In this document: positions 1-6,778 of the stretch, piece after piece
How positions within the stretch are numbered: the first letter of the stretch is position 1
Layout: each line of letters starts with the position of its first letter
NCBI GenBank assembly: GCA_030064795.1
Contig: JASJEI010000183.1
Span: forward strand, 1-13,497
DNA: 13,497 nt
Reading direction: 5' to 3'
Source of the DNA: Pleurocapsa sp. MO_226.B13
GTDB lineage: Bacteria; Cyanobacteriota; Cyanobacteriia; Cyanobacteriales; Xenococcaceae
Program-made: the position numbers and the translations under genes
Notes under the pieces: generated by a model
What the model was told of the DNA's origin: nothing
The model's database searches: none
What the model saw: only the letters and a program-made list of their open reading frames with translations

Positions 1-373
1 CTTAAATGCTTGCTTTGAATTCATCTGATTCAGTAGTAAATTGAAGCTTTATTATACTACAAATTGACCTCAAGTTTTTGCAACAGTACCGTCATAAGTA
101 TCTCCTCGATCGATTTGTGCCACATTGACCATCGTTTTATAGAAAACCTGGTTTCTAGTAATTTCAATCTAGAAAGTGATCGAGAATAACTGGGGATTAC
201 AAGCGCAATTTATAAATGAATAAATAGTGAATATTTTCAATCTGGTAAAATTCGATATAAATTTCAGTAGATTGTAGGTTGGGTTTAACGAACTGAAACC
301 CAACACCAGTAGCGGTTTCGTTGGGTTAAGCTACCGCTAACCCAACCTACGAAAAACTAAGTGTGATCGCCAG
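1..373. other. AT-rich intergenic region
   Basis: No convincing gene lies here apart from the palindromic repeat at 274-350. Two tiny minus-strand frames can be read. One has 12 codons (57-95) behind a good AGGAG ribosome-binding site at about 102-106. The other has 20 codons (70-132) in an overlapping frame and could be the tail of a decayed gene. Neither is long enough to call. Near 137-155 there is an imperfect palindrome around AGAAAACCTGGTTTCT, similar to short palindromes scattered in many cyanobacterial genomes. Confidence 0.5.
274..350. repeat. Palindromic interspersed repeat (MITE-like) with GTAGGTTGGGTT ends
   Basis: The outer arms GTAGGTTGGGTT (274-285) and AACCCAACCTAC (339-350) are perfect 12-bp inverted repeats. 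Inside are further arms: GGGTTT/AAACCC (281-286 and 296-301) and TAGCGGT/ACCGCTA (310-316 and 333-339). The transcript would therefore fold into a multi-stem structure. Elements with GTAGGTTGGGTT arms are widespread non-autonomous repeats in cyanobacterial intergenic DNA (established knowledge). This one lies just downstream of the small peptide genes, where it could also act as their transcription end. Confidence 0.75.
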
Positions 374-374
374 A

Positions 375-515
375 TTAATTATTCGCAACACACTCAGGAC
401 ACATTTCAGGTCCGATATCTCCACCAGCAAACTGTTCTAGATCTTCTAAACGAAGTTGTTGAAGCTGTGGGAGTTTCTTGTCTAGATCTTTTTTGGAACT
501 TTTGATTTTTTTCAT
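375..515 (-). CDS. Small CPxC peptide with GG-type leader, copy 2 (candidate peptide precursor)
   Basis: This is a 46-residue peptide if translation begins at the ATG at 513-515. The N-terminal half is lysine-rich. Next comes the leader-like stretch PQLQQLRLEDLEQFAGG (residues 16-32), resembling double-glycine leaders of bacteriocin-type precursors. The 14-residue tail contains CPEC four residues before the end. It is clearly paralogous to the peptide at 629-778: the same PQLQQL-LE-LEQ-AGG block and CPxC tail. I chose this start because it aligns with the start of the paralogue. In-frame starts also exist at 620 (ATG, 81 residues) and 626 (TTG, 83 residues), but the extra segment has no counterpart in the paralogue, and no start has a clear Shine-Dalgarno sequence. 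No processing protease, transporter or modifying enzyme is visible nearby. The family is not identified. Confidence 0.6.
   Translation of the reverse strand: MKKIKSSKKDLDKKLPQLQQLRLEDLEQFAGGDIGPEMCPECVANN
421..471 (-). repeat. 51-bp direct repeat, copy within the CPEC peptide gene
   Basis: This segment matches 672-722 at 46 of 51 positions in the same orientation, 251 bp apart. It encodes the conserved PQLQQL...AGG leader region of both small peptides. The match is at nucleotide level, so it indicates a fairly recent tandem duplication of the peptide gene. Confidence 0.85.
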
Positions 516-628
516 CTGTTTCTGTTGCTGTTTATGTTTGAAATTTCTGATAGATTTTGCGATCGCTAAAAATCCTAATTTGCTAGATTTTTGTTTGAGG
601 ATAACTTCAGGCGATCGCATTGCCAAAA

Positions 629-778
629 TTATTGGCTAACAATACACCACGGACATCCATCACCTGCTGGACCACCAGCAACCTGTTCTAGCTCTTCTAA
701 CTGAAGTTGTTGAAGTTGTGGGGGCTTTTTCACTTTTGCTGTTTTTAGGTTGATTGTTTTTGAAGTATTATTTTTCAT
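629..778 (-). CDS. Small CPxC peptide with GG-type leader, copy 1 (candidate peptide precursor)
   Basis: This is a 49-residue peptide starting at the ATG at 776-778 and ending in TAA at 629-631. Residues 1-18 are polar and lysine-rich. Residues 20-36 (PQLQQLQLEELEQVAGG) look like a bacteriocin-type double-glycine leader. The proposed core is 13 residues, PAGDGCPWCIVSQ, with a CPWC motif. The gene is in tandem with the paralogue at 375-515 on the same strand. The combination of conserved leader, variable short cysteine-containing core and tandem duplication is typical of ribosomally made peptide precursors (inference). No maturation gene is present in the window. It could instead be a small redox or metal-binding peptide. 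No clear Shine-Dalgarno sequence was seen, which is common in cyanobacteria. Confidence 0.6.
   Translation of the reverse strand: MKNNTSKTINLKTAKVKKPPQLQQLQLEELEQVAGGPAGDGCPWCIVSQ
672..722 (-). repeat. 51-bp direct repeat, copy within the CPWC peptide gene
   Basis: Partner of 421-471, with 46 of 51 bases identical. It covers the leader-encoding part of the peptide gene. Confidence 0.85.
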
Positions 779-1119
779 AAAGAATAATGTTTGATACTAG
801 ATAAATATGCAGTTTTAGAGTTGAGGTTTGCTCAATAGAAAACTCAAGAAATTTTCAAATATCTTGATAAGTAAAATAAGAAGCTCGACAGAGACGCAAA
901 TCCTCAAGACCTCTGTTAAATTACAATCTAAGAATCAATCGGGAAGAACTAGGGAACAAAAAAGCGATGCGGAAAAAATAGATAGTAAAACTTTTTTTAT
1001 CTGGTAAAGTATCTAGTAACCGTAAACGTAAATTAGATAGTAGTCAGCAATAAAACAACTGACAAATCAACATTTATTAACTATTACTTATTACTTAGTT
1101 ACGCAGTGACACTAGTGCC
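779..1119. other. Intergenic region upstream of the small peptides
   Basis: This AT-rich stretch lies between the start of the CPWC peptide gene and the end of the biosynthetic operon. It should contain the promoter for the peptide pair, but I see no convincing -35/-10 pair. Near the right end are heptamer repeats (1083-1103) and an 8-bp palindrome CACTAGTG (1110-1117). No strong rho-independent terminator for the operon was found. Confidence 0.5.
1083..1103 (-). repeat. Heptanucleotide tandem repeat (AAGTAAT type)
   Basis: On the minus strand this reads as two tandem AAGTAAT units (1083-1096) preceded by a related TAACT. The same 14 bases occur in the opposite orientation at 5307-5320. Heptameric tandem repeats (STRRs) between genes are a known feature of filamentous cyanobacterial genomes. 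Confidence 0.5.
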
Positions 1120-1212
1120 ATGACAGACAAAGCTCTACGGGAACTCGCCTCAATACTCAATCCCACCGCTGACATTCCCCAAGGAGAAACGGTATTATGC
1201 CAGATGTGCTAG
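1120..1212 (+). CDS. Possible 30-residue peptide ending in CQMC
   Basis: This short plus-strand frame starts at ATG 1120-1122 and stops at TAG 1210-1212. The product begins MTDKALRELASILNPTADIP and ends in CQMC. It has protein-like composition and a C-terminal CxxC, as in the two peptides to the left. However, it has no leader GG, no ribosome-binding site, and its last 18 bases overlap the convergent DUF2515 gene. It may be a gene, the surviving 5' end of a truncated gene, or chance. Confidence 0.25.
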   Translation: MTDKALRELASILNPTADIPQGETVLCQMC

Positions 1213-2403
1213 AGTAGGACGGCTTCGATCCTTTTTCTTCATCATACGTTGAAGGAGAATGGAAAATTGTAGTGTTTGTGAATTACCAAGAAATGTCTCT
1301 GCAGAATCTGTTAAAGTTTTTAGCTTTAGAGGGTGAACGGGTACATCGAGCGGAGCCAGGAGGTTTTCAACCATCGCCCCCCGTTCCCGTACGGTTACTG
1401 GTAATGGTACGGGCTTATCGTGTAGGTGGCCATAAAAACGCATTTGAGTCGCATCGATAGGCCAAGCGGGGGGCTGATTTTGCCAAAATACCAGGGGCGG
1501 ACTATATTTTTGCTCCTTGTTCGCTCGAGGCCTCACACTAAAGCGATGAGGGTTATACTCGACCCTAGTGCCTCGGAATCGACGATTGGTCTTGGCCCAG
1601 GTAATCACCTGCTGTCGCCTTGTTTCTTCCCCAAACAGTCCCACATAAAGATCGCGCCCGATATTAACTCGGTTTTCGTAGATATTGAAATCACATGACA
1701 TGGTGTAAATTAGGAGGTGGTCAGTGTCGGGGTTGGTTTCAGATTTGGCAGCTGGAAAGCAGAGTTTGGCTAGCCCTAAAGCGGTCGATGCTAGGAAAAT
1801 TTGTTTGTTGATTGAGGAGAGCGCCAACCCCAAATAGGTATGTTTTGGATCGTGGAGCAAGCGATCGTGAATTTGATTTTGCTCGTTGGCGATTTGGGCA
1901 AAGGCCTGTCGCTGTACATCGGGTTCTTTCCACCAATAGGGAAACCATTGGTTTGCCCGTGCTTTTTTAAAAAAACTTTGCCAATGCTCAACTATAAATG
2001 GATCGACGTCAAACTGCGGATCGTCCTTGAGGAGAGCGAAGAAAATCTCATGATGTTCTGGATAGCGTTTGGCCCAGTCATAAGCTTCCATCTGAGGAAA
2101 GACATCTCGAAAGATCAGAAAGTTACCCATCTCTAAAAAGACGAAAAAGGCCTGATAATGGGCTGGCGGAAATCCAGGAAGTTTCATCCCATGGGGGGCC
2201 AATCGGGAAGCACGGAGCGAGTCGGACATGAACCAACCCGTATTGCGGGAAACCATATTGGCTAGCAGTGCCCAACTAATTTCAGGATGCTTTTGCCAAA
2301 AGGCCAGGTAGTAATCGGTTCGTCTGGGGTTATTGAGGGCAAAATGTTGGCGGCGAGCGAGGGTTAAACGCCGAAACTGTTCTTTTAGGGTTTGTGTCTT
2401 CAT
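1195..2403 (-). CDS. DUF2515 (YppC-like) family protein
   Basis: This is a soluble protein of about 402 residues and the last gene of the biosynthetic operon. The segment HPEISWALLANMVSRNTGWF near the N-terminus matches the signature of the DUF2515/YppC family known from Bacillus, where the function is unknown. The rest is rich in aromatic residues (FPYWWKEP, FGEETRRQQ). No signal peptide or membrane segment is evident. I chose the ATG at 2401-2403; a TTG at 2455-2457 would add 18 residues and bring the start to 12 bp from the end of the oxygenase gene. Neither has a good Shine-Dalgarno sequence. Its G+C (26 of 60 bases at 2041-2100) is lower than in the genes upstream, so it may have joined the cluster separately. 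The family assignment is from recognised motifs; the role in the pathway is unknown. Confidence 0.75.
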   Translation of the reverse strand: MKTQTLKEQFRRLTLARRQHFALNNPRRTDYYLAFWQKHPEISWALLANMVSRNTGWFMSDSLRASRLAPHGMKLPGFPPAHYQAFFVFLEMGNFLIFRDVFPQMEAYDWAKRYPEHHEIFFALLKDDPQFDVDPFIVEHWQSFFKKARANQWFPYWWKEPDVQRQAFAQIANEQNQIHDRLLHDPKHTYLGLALSSINKQIFLASTALGLAKLCFPAAKSETNPDTDHLLIYTMSCDFNIYENRVNIGRDLYVGLFGEETRRQQVITWAKTNRRFRGTRVEYNPHRFSVRPRANKEQKYSPPLVFWQNQPPAWPIDATQMRFYGHLHDKPVPLPVTVRERGAMVENLLAPLDVPVHPLKLKTLTDSAETFLGNSQTLQFSILLQRMMKKKDRSRPTLAHLA

Positions 2404-2469
2404 GGCACGTTGAGGGGTAAGGTTAGGTGGACGAAATATTTGTGTCAGAGCTGACAATTTCTTATGTTG

Positions 2470-3531
2470 CTACTTCAGGCTACTCAAGCAAGTGCCAGCC
2501 TCAATCTCACTCCTGGTTCTGTCGTCCTGTTGAGGCAGAGGTAGTAGCTGTCGCCGGTAGAGTCGCTGCAGTCGTTTGCGATATTCGACTAAAATTCGGT
2601 CAAAGCGACCTAGGCACATGCCGGTGAGATCTACCCGCATATCGGCAATTTGTTCCAGCATCTGTTTGTCCCGCTTCACCTCACGATCTAGAACCCATTG
2701 CAAAACCTGTTTCTGCACGAGATGGAAGATTAAACGTCCCCAACGAGGGGCTGCTAGGTAGTGCAGAGAGAGGCACTGGGTTTGGCGATCGTCTATGGGG
2801 TTGAAGAAAAACACTGAGAGCAGCCGTTCCTGGCGAGGCTGGCCAGTTTTGGCATTTTCCCAATAAATTTCGTAGGTGTGGTAAACCGGAGAGAAATGCA
2901 TGGTCAGGTGATTGAAAAAGCGATCGCCGCCGTGAATTCCAAACAGCTTTTCCAGGAGCCAGGGCAGGGGTCGCTGGGGTACAATCGACAGCAGATGGAT
3001 GCGCTCCTCATGGCTAAAGTCGAATATCGGCTCAACAGCAGCAGTATCAGCCAGGTTATAACCAAAAAAGGTATGGCTTGTGGGGGCGTGTTCCATCTCG
3101 GCAAAGATATCCACCACCAGTTCTAATGGAGCCTCAATCCGATGCTCTAGGGCGCAGGCCAACTCGTACTCGGGAAAATCCAGTTGTGGGAGCTGAGCGT
3201 TGCTGCCAGCGGCTTTGACCCAGATCCACCCGTACCGCTCCGCCGTCTCCAGGCTGTGGGCGCAGGGCTTGAGACTGGGGGTGCTAGGGCTATGACCCTG
3301 ACCGTCGGGGGCATAGCTCCAGCCGTGGAAAGGACACACCAAGCGATCTCCCTCTACCCAACCTTGGCTGAGGCGCATCCGGCGGTGGGGACAGCTATCC
3401 TTGAGCGCGCCAATCTCATCGGTCTGGATACGAAACAGGACAAATTCCTGTCCACAGAGCTGGATGGCAACGGGGTGCTCAGTTAAAGCCTGACTTGGTA
3501 GTACAGGATGCCAGTGATTGAGTTCAGTCAT
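2470..3531 (-). CDS. Rieske [2Fe-2S] non-heme iron oxygenase
   Basis: This 353-residue protein has the two-domain layout of Rieske oxygenase large subunits. The N-terminal Rieske cluster is bound by C47-x-H49 and C66-x2-H69, within CPHRRMRLSQ and CPFHGWSY. The catalytic domain shows a mononuclear iron site around residues 141-153 (DIFAEMEHAPTSH, with H148 and H153 as likely ligands). These enzymes use O2 and electrons from a reductase to hydroxylate, demethylate, desaturate or oxidatively cyclise a substrate. No dedicated reductase or ferredoxin gene is in the window, so electrons presumably come from host ferredoxin. The ATG overlaps the stop of the upstream ligase gene (ATGA, 3528-3531), implying translational coupling and joint action on the ligase or carrier product. 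The substrate cannot be told from sequence. Confidence 0.9.
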   Translation of the reverse strand: MTELNHWHPVLPSQALTEHPVAIQLCGQEFVLFRIQTDEIGALKDSCPHRRMRLSQGWVEGDRLVCPFHGWSYAPDGQGHSPSTPSLKPCAHSLETAERYGWIWVKAAGSNAQLPQLDFPEYELACALEHRIEAPLELVVDIFAEMEHAPTSHTFFGYNLADTAAVEPIFDFSHEERIHLLSIVPQRPLPWLLEKLFGIHGGDRFFNHLTMHFSPVYHTYEIYWENAKTGQPRQERLLSVFFFNPIDDRQTQCLSLHYLAAPRWGRLIFHLVQKQVLQWVLDREVKRDKQMLEQIADMRVDLTGMCLGRFDRILVEYRKRLQRLYRRQLLPLPQQDDRTRSEIEAGTCLSSLK

Positions 3532-5204
3532 GAGATCCCTCCTGGGGTGAAATGGTTTGGGGTGGAACGGTCTGGAGTGGCCTGGTACAGGCAGTCAATG
3601 GCTGCCTGAAAGTGAGCCTCGATGGCGGTACGGCGGAGCTTGCCATTGGCGGTGAGTAAGCCATTGACCTGGCTGAAGGGCTTACGGGTGTAGTAGAACT
3701 TGCGGATTTTTTGATAGTGGGGAACGGTCGCGTTGAAGCGCTCAATGGCTGTCTCTAGAGCGGATTCATCTGCTGAGCCGGAGAGAATGGCACTGAGAAA
3801 GGGGCGGCCATGGCCCACCACTATGGCGTGTTCCACCCCTTGACAGGCATCGATCAGCCGTTGTTCTAAGGGTTCCGGGGCAATGTTGTGGCCTGAGGTG
3901 GGCACCAGCAGATGTTTTAGTCGACCGACGAGCCGCCAATTGCCTGATGCGCTTACCTCGGCTCGATCGCCAGTATGGAACCAGCCATTGTCCATGACCT
4001 GGGCCGTAGCTGCTGGGTTGTTCCAGTACCCGGCAAAGATATTGGGACCCCGGCAAACCAGTTCTCCTTGCCTGGTTAAACGCACCTCACAGCCTTCAAT
4101 GGCGTGACCGACGTAGCCAGGGACTTGTCCCTGAAGCCGCTCGAGGGTGACCAGACCAGTGGTTTCCGTCAGTCCATAGCCCTGGTAGACTGGGATCCCG
4201 AGCATGGTAAACCAGCGCTGGGTTTCCACCCGCAGGGGGGCCGAGCCGCAGATGATTAGCTGGAGACTGGGGGCGATCGCCCGTTTAATTTGAGCCAGCA
4301 GAGTTGCCCTTATCCCCCTGAAAATCGGGGCGTCAATCCAGGGATTACCAGTCAGGGAGTGTCCATAGGCCCGCTGACCAACTGCGAACAGCCATTGGGG
4401 GATGGAGCCCCGCTGCTTCAGAGCCTGCTCAATTCCGCTGCGGAATCGCTCCAGCACCATGGGCACCGTCAGAAAGAACGACGGATCGGCGCAGCGGAGG
4501 TCGGCAGCCAGATTGTCTAACTGCGTCGATAGGGTCAACAGACGACCCTGATATAGTTGAGCCCAAAGGATGAGATGGGCCGGGGCAAAGCAAAACGGCA
4601 GAAAGTGAAAGGCTCCGCCACTGCTACTTGAGGGCTGAGTAATGGCCTCAAGCCGCTGGCTGACCAGGGGAATCATGTAGTCAAAGTTGGCACGGGTGAG
4701 CATGACCCCCTTGGGAGAACCGCTGGTGCCCGAGGTATAGATCACGGCGATCGCTGCATCCGCCGGAATGGGGTAAGGCTCTGCCTGGGTCGGTTCAGCG
4801 CCGAATACATCATCGACCAAGGCTATGGCACTGGGGGTAGGCCAGGCGGCTCGAATGGCCTGTTCGAGGGCGGCATCACCGATCAGCAACAGCTGAGGTT
4901 GGCAGTCGGCAAGCATTTTGGTCAGTTCCTGGGGACTCTGGCGACTATACAGAGGTACCACAATGGCCCCTTCTGCCAGAATGGCCAACTCGATCGCGAT
5001 CCAGCGGGCCGAGTTGGGAGCCAGTAGCGCCACTCGCTCGCCGGGGCATATCCCCTGAGCAGCGATAAAGGTGCGGGCGCGGCGGAGCTGCAGCGCCAAA
5101 TCTGCCGCTGAGATGTCCACCGATTGCTGGTCATGGATTTCTCTGAGAATCGGCCGATCCTCCAGCTGATACAAGTTTTGGTAAATTGTTTCCAGGAAAT
5201 TCAC
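3528..5204 (-). CDS. AMP-dependent acyl synthetase/ligase (long-chain acyl-CoA synthetase or acyl-ACP ligase type)
   Basis: This 558-residue adenylate-forming enzyme should activate a carboxylic acid with ATP and transfer it to a thiol. All core motifs are present: the P-loop TSGTSGSPKG (157-166), YQGYGLTET (340-348), TGD (411-413), the hinge region GRLK (427-430), and the C-terminal catalytic lysine K522 in LLTANGKLRR. The GRLK...LVPTSGHNIAPEPLE pattern is closer to long-chain acyl-CoA synthetases than to NRPS adenylation domains. With a carrier protein in the same operon, the acceptor may be ACP rather than CoA (inference). The start is GTG at 5202-5204, with GGAG nine bases upstream. A 126-bp gap precedes it, the only large gap inside the operon. 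Its stop overlaps the oxygenase start. Confidence 0.9.
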   Translation of the reverse strand: MNFLETIYQNLYQLEDRPILREIHDQQSVDISAADLALQLRRARTFIAAQGICPGERVALLAPNSARWIAIELAILAEGAIVVPLYSRQSPQELTKMLADCQPQLLLIGDAALEQAIRAAWPTPSAIALVDDVFGAEPTQAEPYPIPADAAIAVIYTSGTSGSPKGVMLTRANFDYMIPLVSQRLEAITQPSSSSGGAFHFLPFCFAPAHLILWAQLYQGRLLTLSTQLDNLAADLRCADPSFFLTVPMVLERFRSGIEQALKQRGSIPQWLFAVGQRAYGHSLTGNPWIDAPIFRGIRATLLAQIKRAIAPSLQLIICGSAPLRVETQRWFTMLGIPVYQGYGLTETTGLVTLERLQGQVPGYVGHAIEGCEVRLTRQGELVCRGPNIFAGYWNNPAATAQVMDNGWFHTGDRAEVSASGNWRLVGRLKHLLVPTSGHNIAPEPLEQRLIDACQGVEHAIVVGHGRPFLSAILSGSADESALETAIERFNATVPHYQKIRKFYYTRKPFSQVNGLLTANGKLRRTAIEAHFQAAIDCLYQATPDRSTPNHFTPGGIS

Positions 5205-5216
5205 GGGGTTGTTCTC
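5202..5216 (-). promoter_or_regulatory. Ribosome-binding site deciding a GTG start
   Basis: On the minus strand GGAG lies nine bases before a GTG, supporting GTG at 5202-5204 as the ligase start in the absence of an upstream ATG. Confidence 0.5.
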
Positions 5217-5290
5217 CGAGTAGGTCGTCTCTGTGGTTACAATGGGGGGTCTTTAATATCGATTACCTAAATGTTTGCTACAAATACTTT

Positions 5291-5323
5291 TTAAGTAATA
5301 AGTTTTAAGTAATAAGTAATAAG
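5291..5323 (-). repeat. Short tandem repeat in the operon gap (TAAGTAATAAG)
   Basis: TTAAGTAATAAG occurs at 5291-5302 and again at 5305-5316, running on as heptamer AAGTAAT units to 5323. It lies in the only sizeable gap in the operon, between the pyruvyl transferase-family gene and the ligase gene. An inverted copy of its 14-bp core is at 1083-1096. Confidence 0.6.
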
Positions 5324-5330
5324 CAATGTT

Positions 5331-6758
5331 CTAGGCGTATTGCTCTAGCAGCGCGATCGTGGTGGCCGATAGAGGGGGCAGATACGCCTCCCAGGAGGGC
5401 GATCGCTCGATTTGGGGAAAGTCTGGATACACTCGGGCTACTTCGCCCATGAATTCCCGGCCCATCTGTCCCATTAGCTGCAACTGGCGGACCACGGTCT
5501 GGGCAATCCTCTGGACAATGACCTCTCGGTCTTGTTCCAGGCGATGCAGCATGGGCAGCAGCTTGTCTCCCAGATCTGGGTCGTCCACCTCCAGCAGCAG
5601 GTCAGGGTGGTGGCGATCGCCCATCAAGTGACGAATGCGTTCATCCATAGTGACCCCCACCGACGGCACCAGACCCGTCATGGAAGTGACTATGGCGTGG
5701 AAACGGGAGCTGACTAGAAACGCACTATGGCGTAAAATACTCACCAGCTCATGCATGGTGTACTGGTCGCTAATAAAACAGGGCGGTGGAGATAAAAGCT
5801 GGGCAGCGAGGTCTTGGCAGGCCTGGCGATCGAGGCGTTCCATGCCCACCACAACGGGGAAAATATCTCGCTGCTGGCTAAAGGCATTAACGGCCTGGGC
5901 TAGTCCTTGAATGTAGGCGCGATAGCTGCGAGCGGCTGCTGCTGAATGGTGATGAAAGTAAATGGATTTGTAGTGGCGATCCCGGTACTTACCTGTGAAA
6001 CAATGGTGGGCAAACTTGCACAGACTGGGCTTTACCGGCCACCAAAAGGGATTAATCGGGCAAAGGGTCAGAATCGGCCGGAGCCCATCCCAACCCGCCT
6101 GTCTCAGCAGGTCGGTTCCCCGCTGGGGGGAATCGGGTTCAAAGGTCCAGGCGGTGTCGGCTCCTCCCGTACTGCGAATTCCCAGGTCTTGACTGAGCAG
6201 ATCATGGGAGGGTTGATTACGGCAGAGAATCAGCGAATTTTGGCACTGGCGGCGGACGAAGCGGCGCAAACTGGCACTCATAGCCCCCGCTTCGGCTCCA
6301 TAGCCGACGCTGAGCTTTCCCTCAATGGCGGCTAACCCCAAGGAAGCTGCCATCATGGTGGACAGACTATCGGCAAATTTGGACTTAAACATAGAGCCTT
6401 CACAGGCAATCACCCCATGGTGTTGGGGGCACTCGCGGTAAAGAAACTGCGGAAACAGGTGGGGTAGCCGTACCTGCTTGGCTCCTTGAAAATAGCCTGC
6501 CGTCAGGGTTGGATCCAGGGTCATCACCGTCAGCTCTACTGGCTGGCCCAGGAGGTGCTGCAGTTGCCGAACAATCTCGGCCACCCGTACATCGGCACCT
6601 GTGTTGCGAGCACCATTGTAGCCCGCGAGCAGGAGTTTGAGCGGCTTGCCAAGTCGCCACTGTTCCCGGGATAATCCCAGAGTGCGTTTGACTCGGGTGG
6701 CCTGGGCGTAGCCATGGGCCACCAGCTGTAGAGTTTGGTCTAGGTCTAGGAGGTTCAT
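5331..6758 (-). CDS. Polysaccharide pyruvyl transferase family protein
   Basis: This 475-residue protein has the hallmarks of the pyruvyl transferase family (PF04230, CsaB-like). The N-terminal nucleotide/sugar-binding glycine-rich stretch is GYNGARNTGADVRVAEI from residue 46. The late conserved block SSRFHAIVTSMTGLVPSVGV starts at about residue 350 and is followed by MDERIRHLM. Family members transfer pyruvate from phosphoenolpyruvate to a sugar hydroxyl, or use the same GT-B-like fold for related ligations. The protein is cytoplasmic, with no signal or membrane segment. ATG 6756-6758 is preceded by AAGGA at good spacing and lies about 20 bp after the SDR gene. Its presence suggests that the acyl product is joined to, or modified like, a glycan (inference). 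The acceptor is unknown. Confidence 0.85.
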   Translation of the reverse strand: MNLLDLDQTLQLVAHGYAQATRVKRTLGLSREQWRLGKPLKLLLAGYNGARNTGADVRVAEIVRQLQHLLGQPVELTVMTLDPTLTAGYFQGAKQVRLPHLFPQFLYRECPQHHGVIACEGSMFKSKFADSLSTMMAASLGLAAIEGKLSVGYGAEAGAMSASLRRFVRRQCQNSLILCRNQPSHDLLSQDLGIRSTGGADTAWTFEPDSPQRGTDLLRQAGWDGLRPILTLCPINPFWWPVKPSLCKFAHHCFTGKYRDRHYKSIYFHHHSAAAARSYRAYIQGLAQAVNAFSQQRDIFPVVVGMERLDRQACQDLAAQLLSPPPCFISDQYTMHELVSILRHSAFLVSSRFHAIVTSMTGLVPSVGVTMDERIRHLMGDRHHPDLLLEVDDPDLGDKLLPMLHRLEQDREVIVQRIAQTVVRQLQLMGQMGREFMGEVARVYPDFPQIERSPSWEAYLPPLSATTIALLEQYA

Positions 6759-6778
6759 CTTTGGCTTCCTTGAGGTTC

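Noticed and set aside
1840..2136. Plus-strand frame of 98 codons
   Set aside because: Antisense to the DUF2515 gene; its hydrophobic appearance follows from the aromatic-rich sense frame.
5946..6335. Plus-strand frame of 129 codons
   Set aside because: It lies opposite the pyruvyl transferase-family gene, which has clear family motifs; the frame has no recognisable domain and follows from high G+C.
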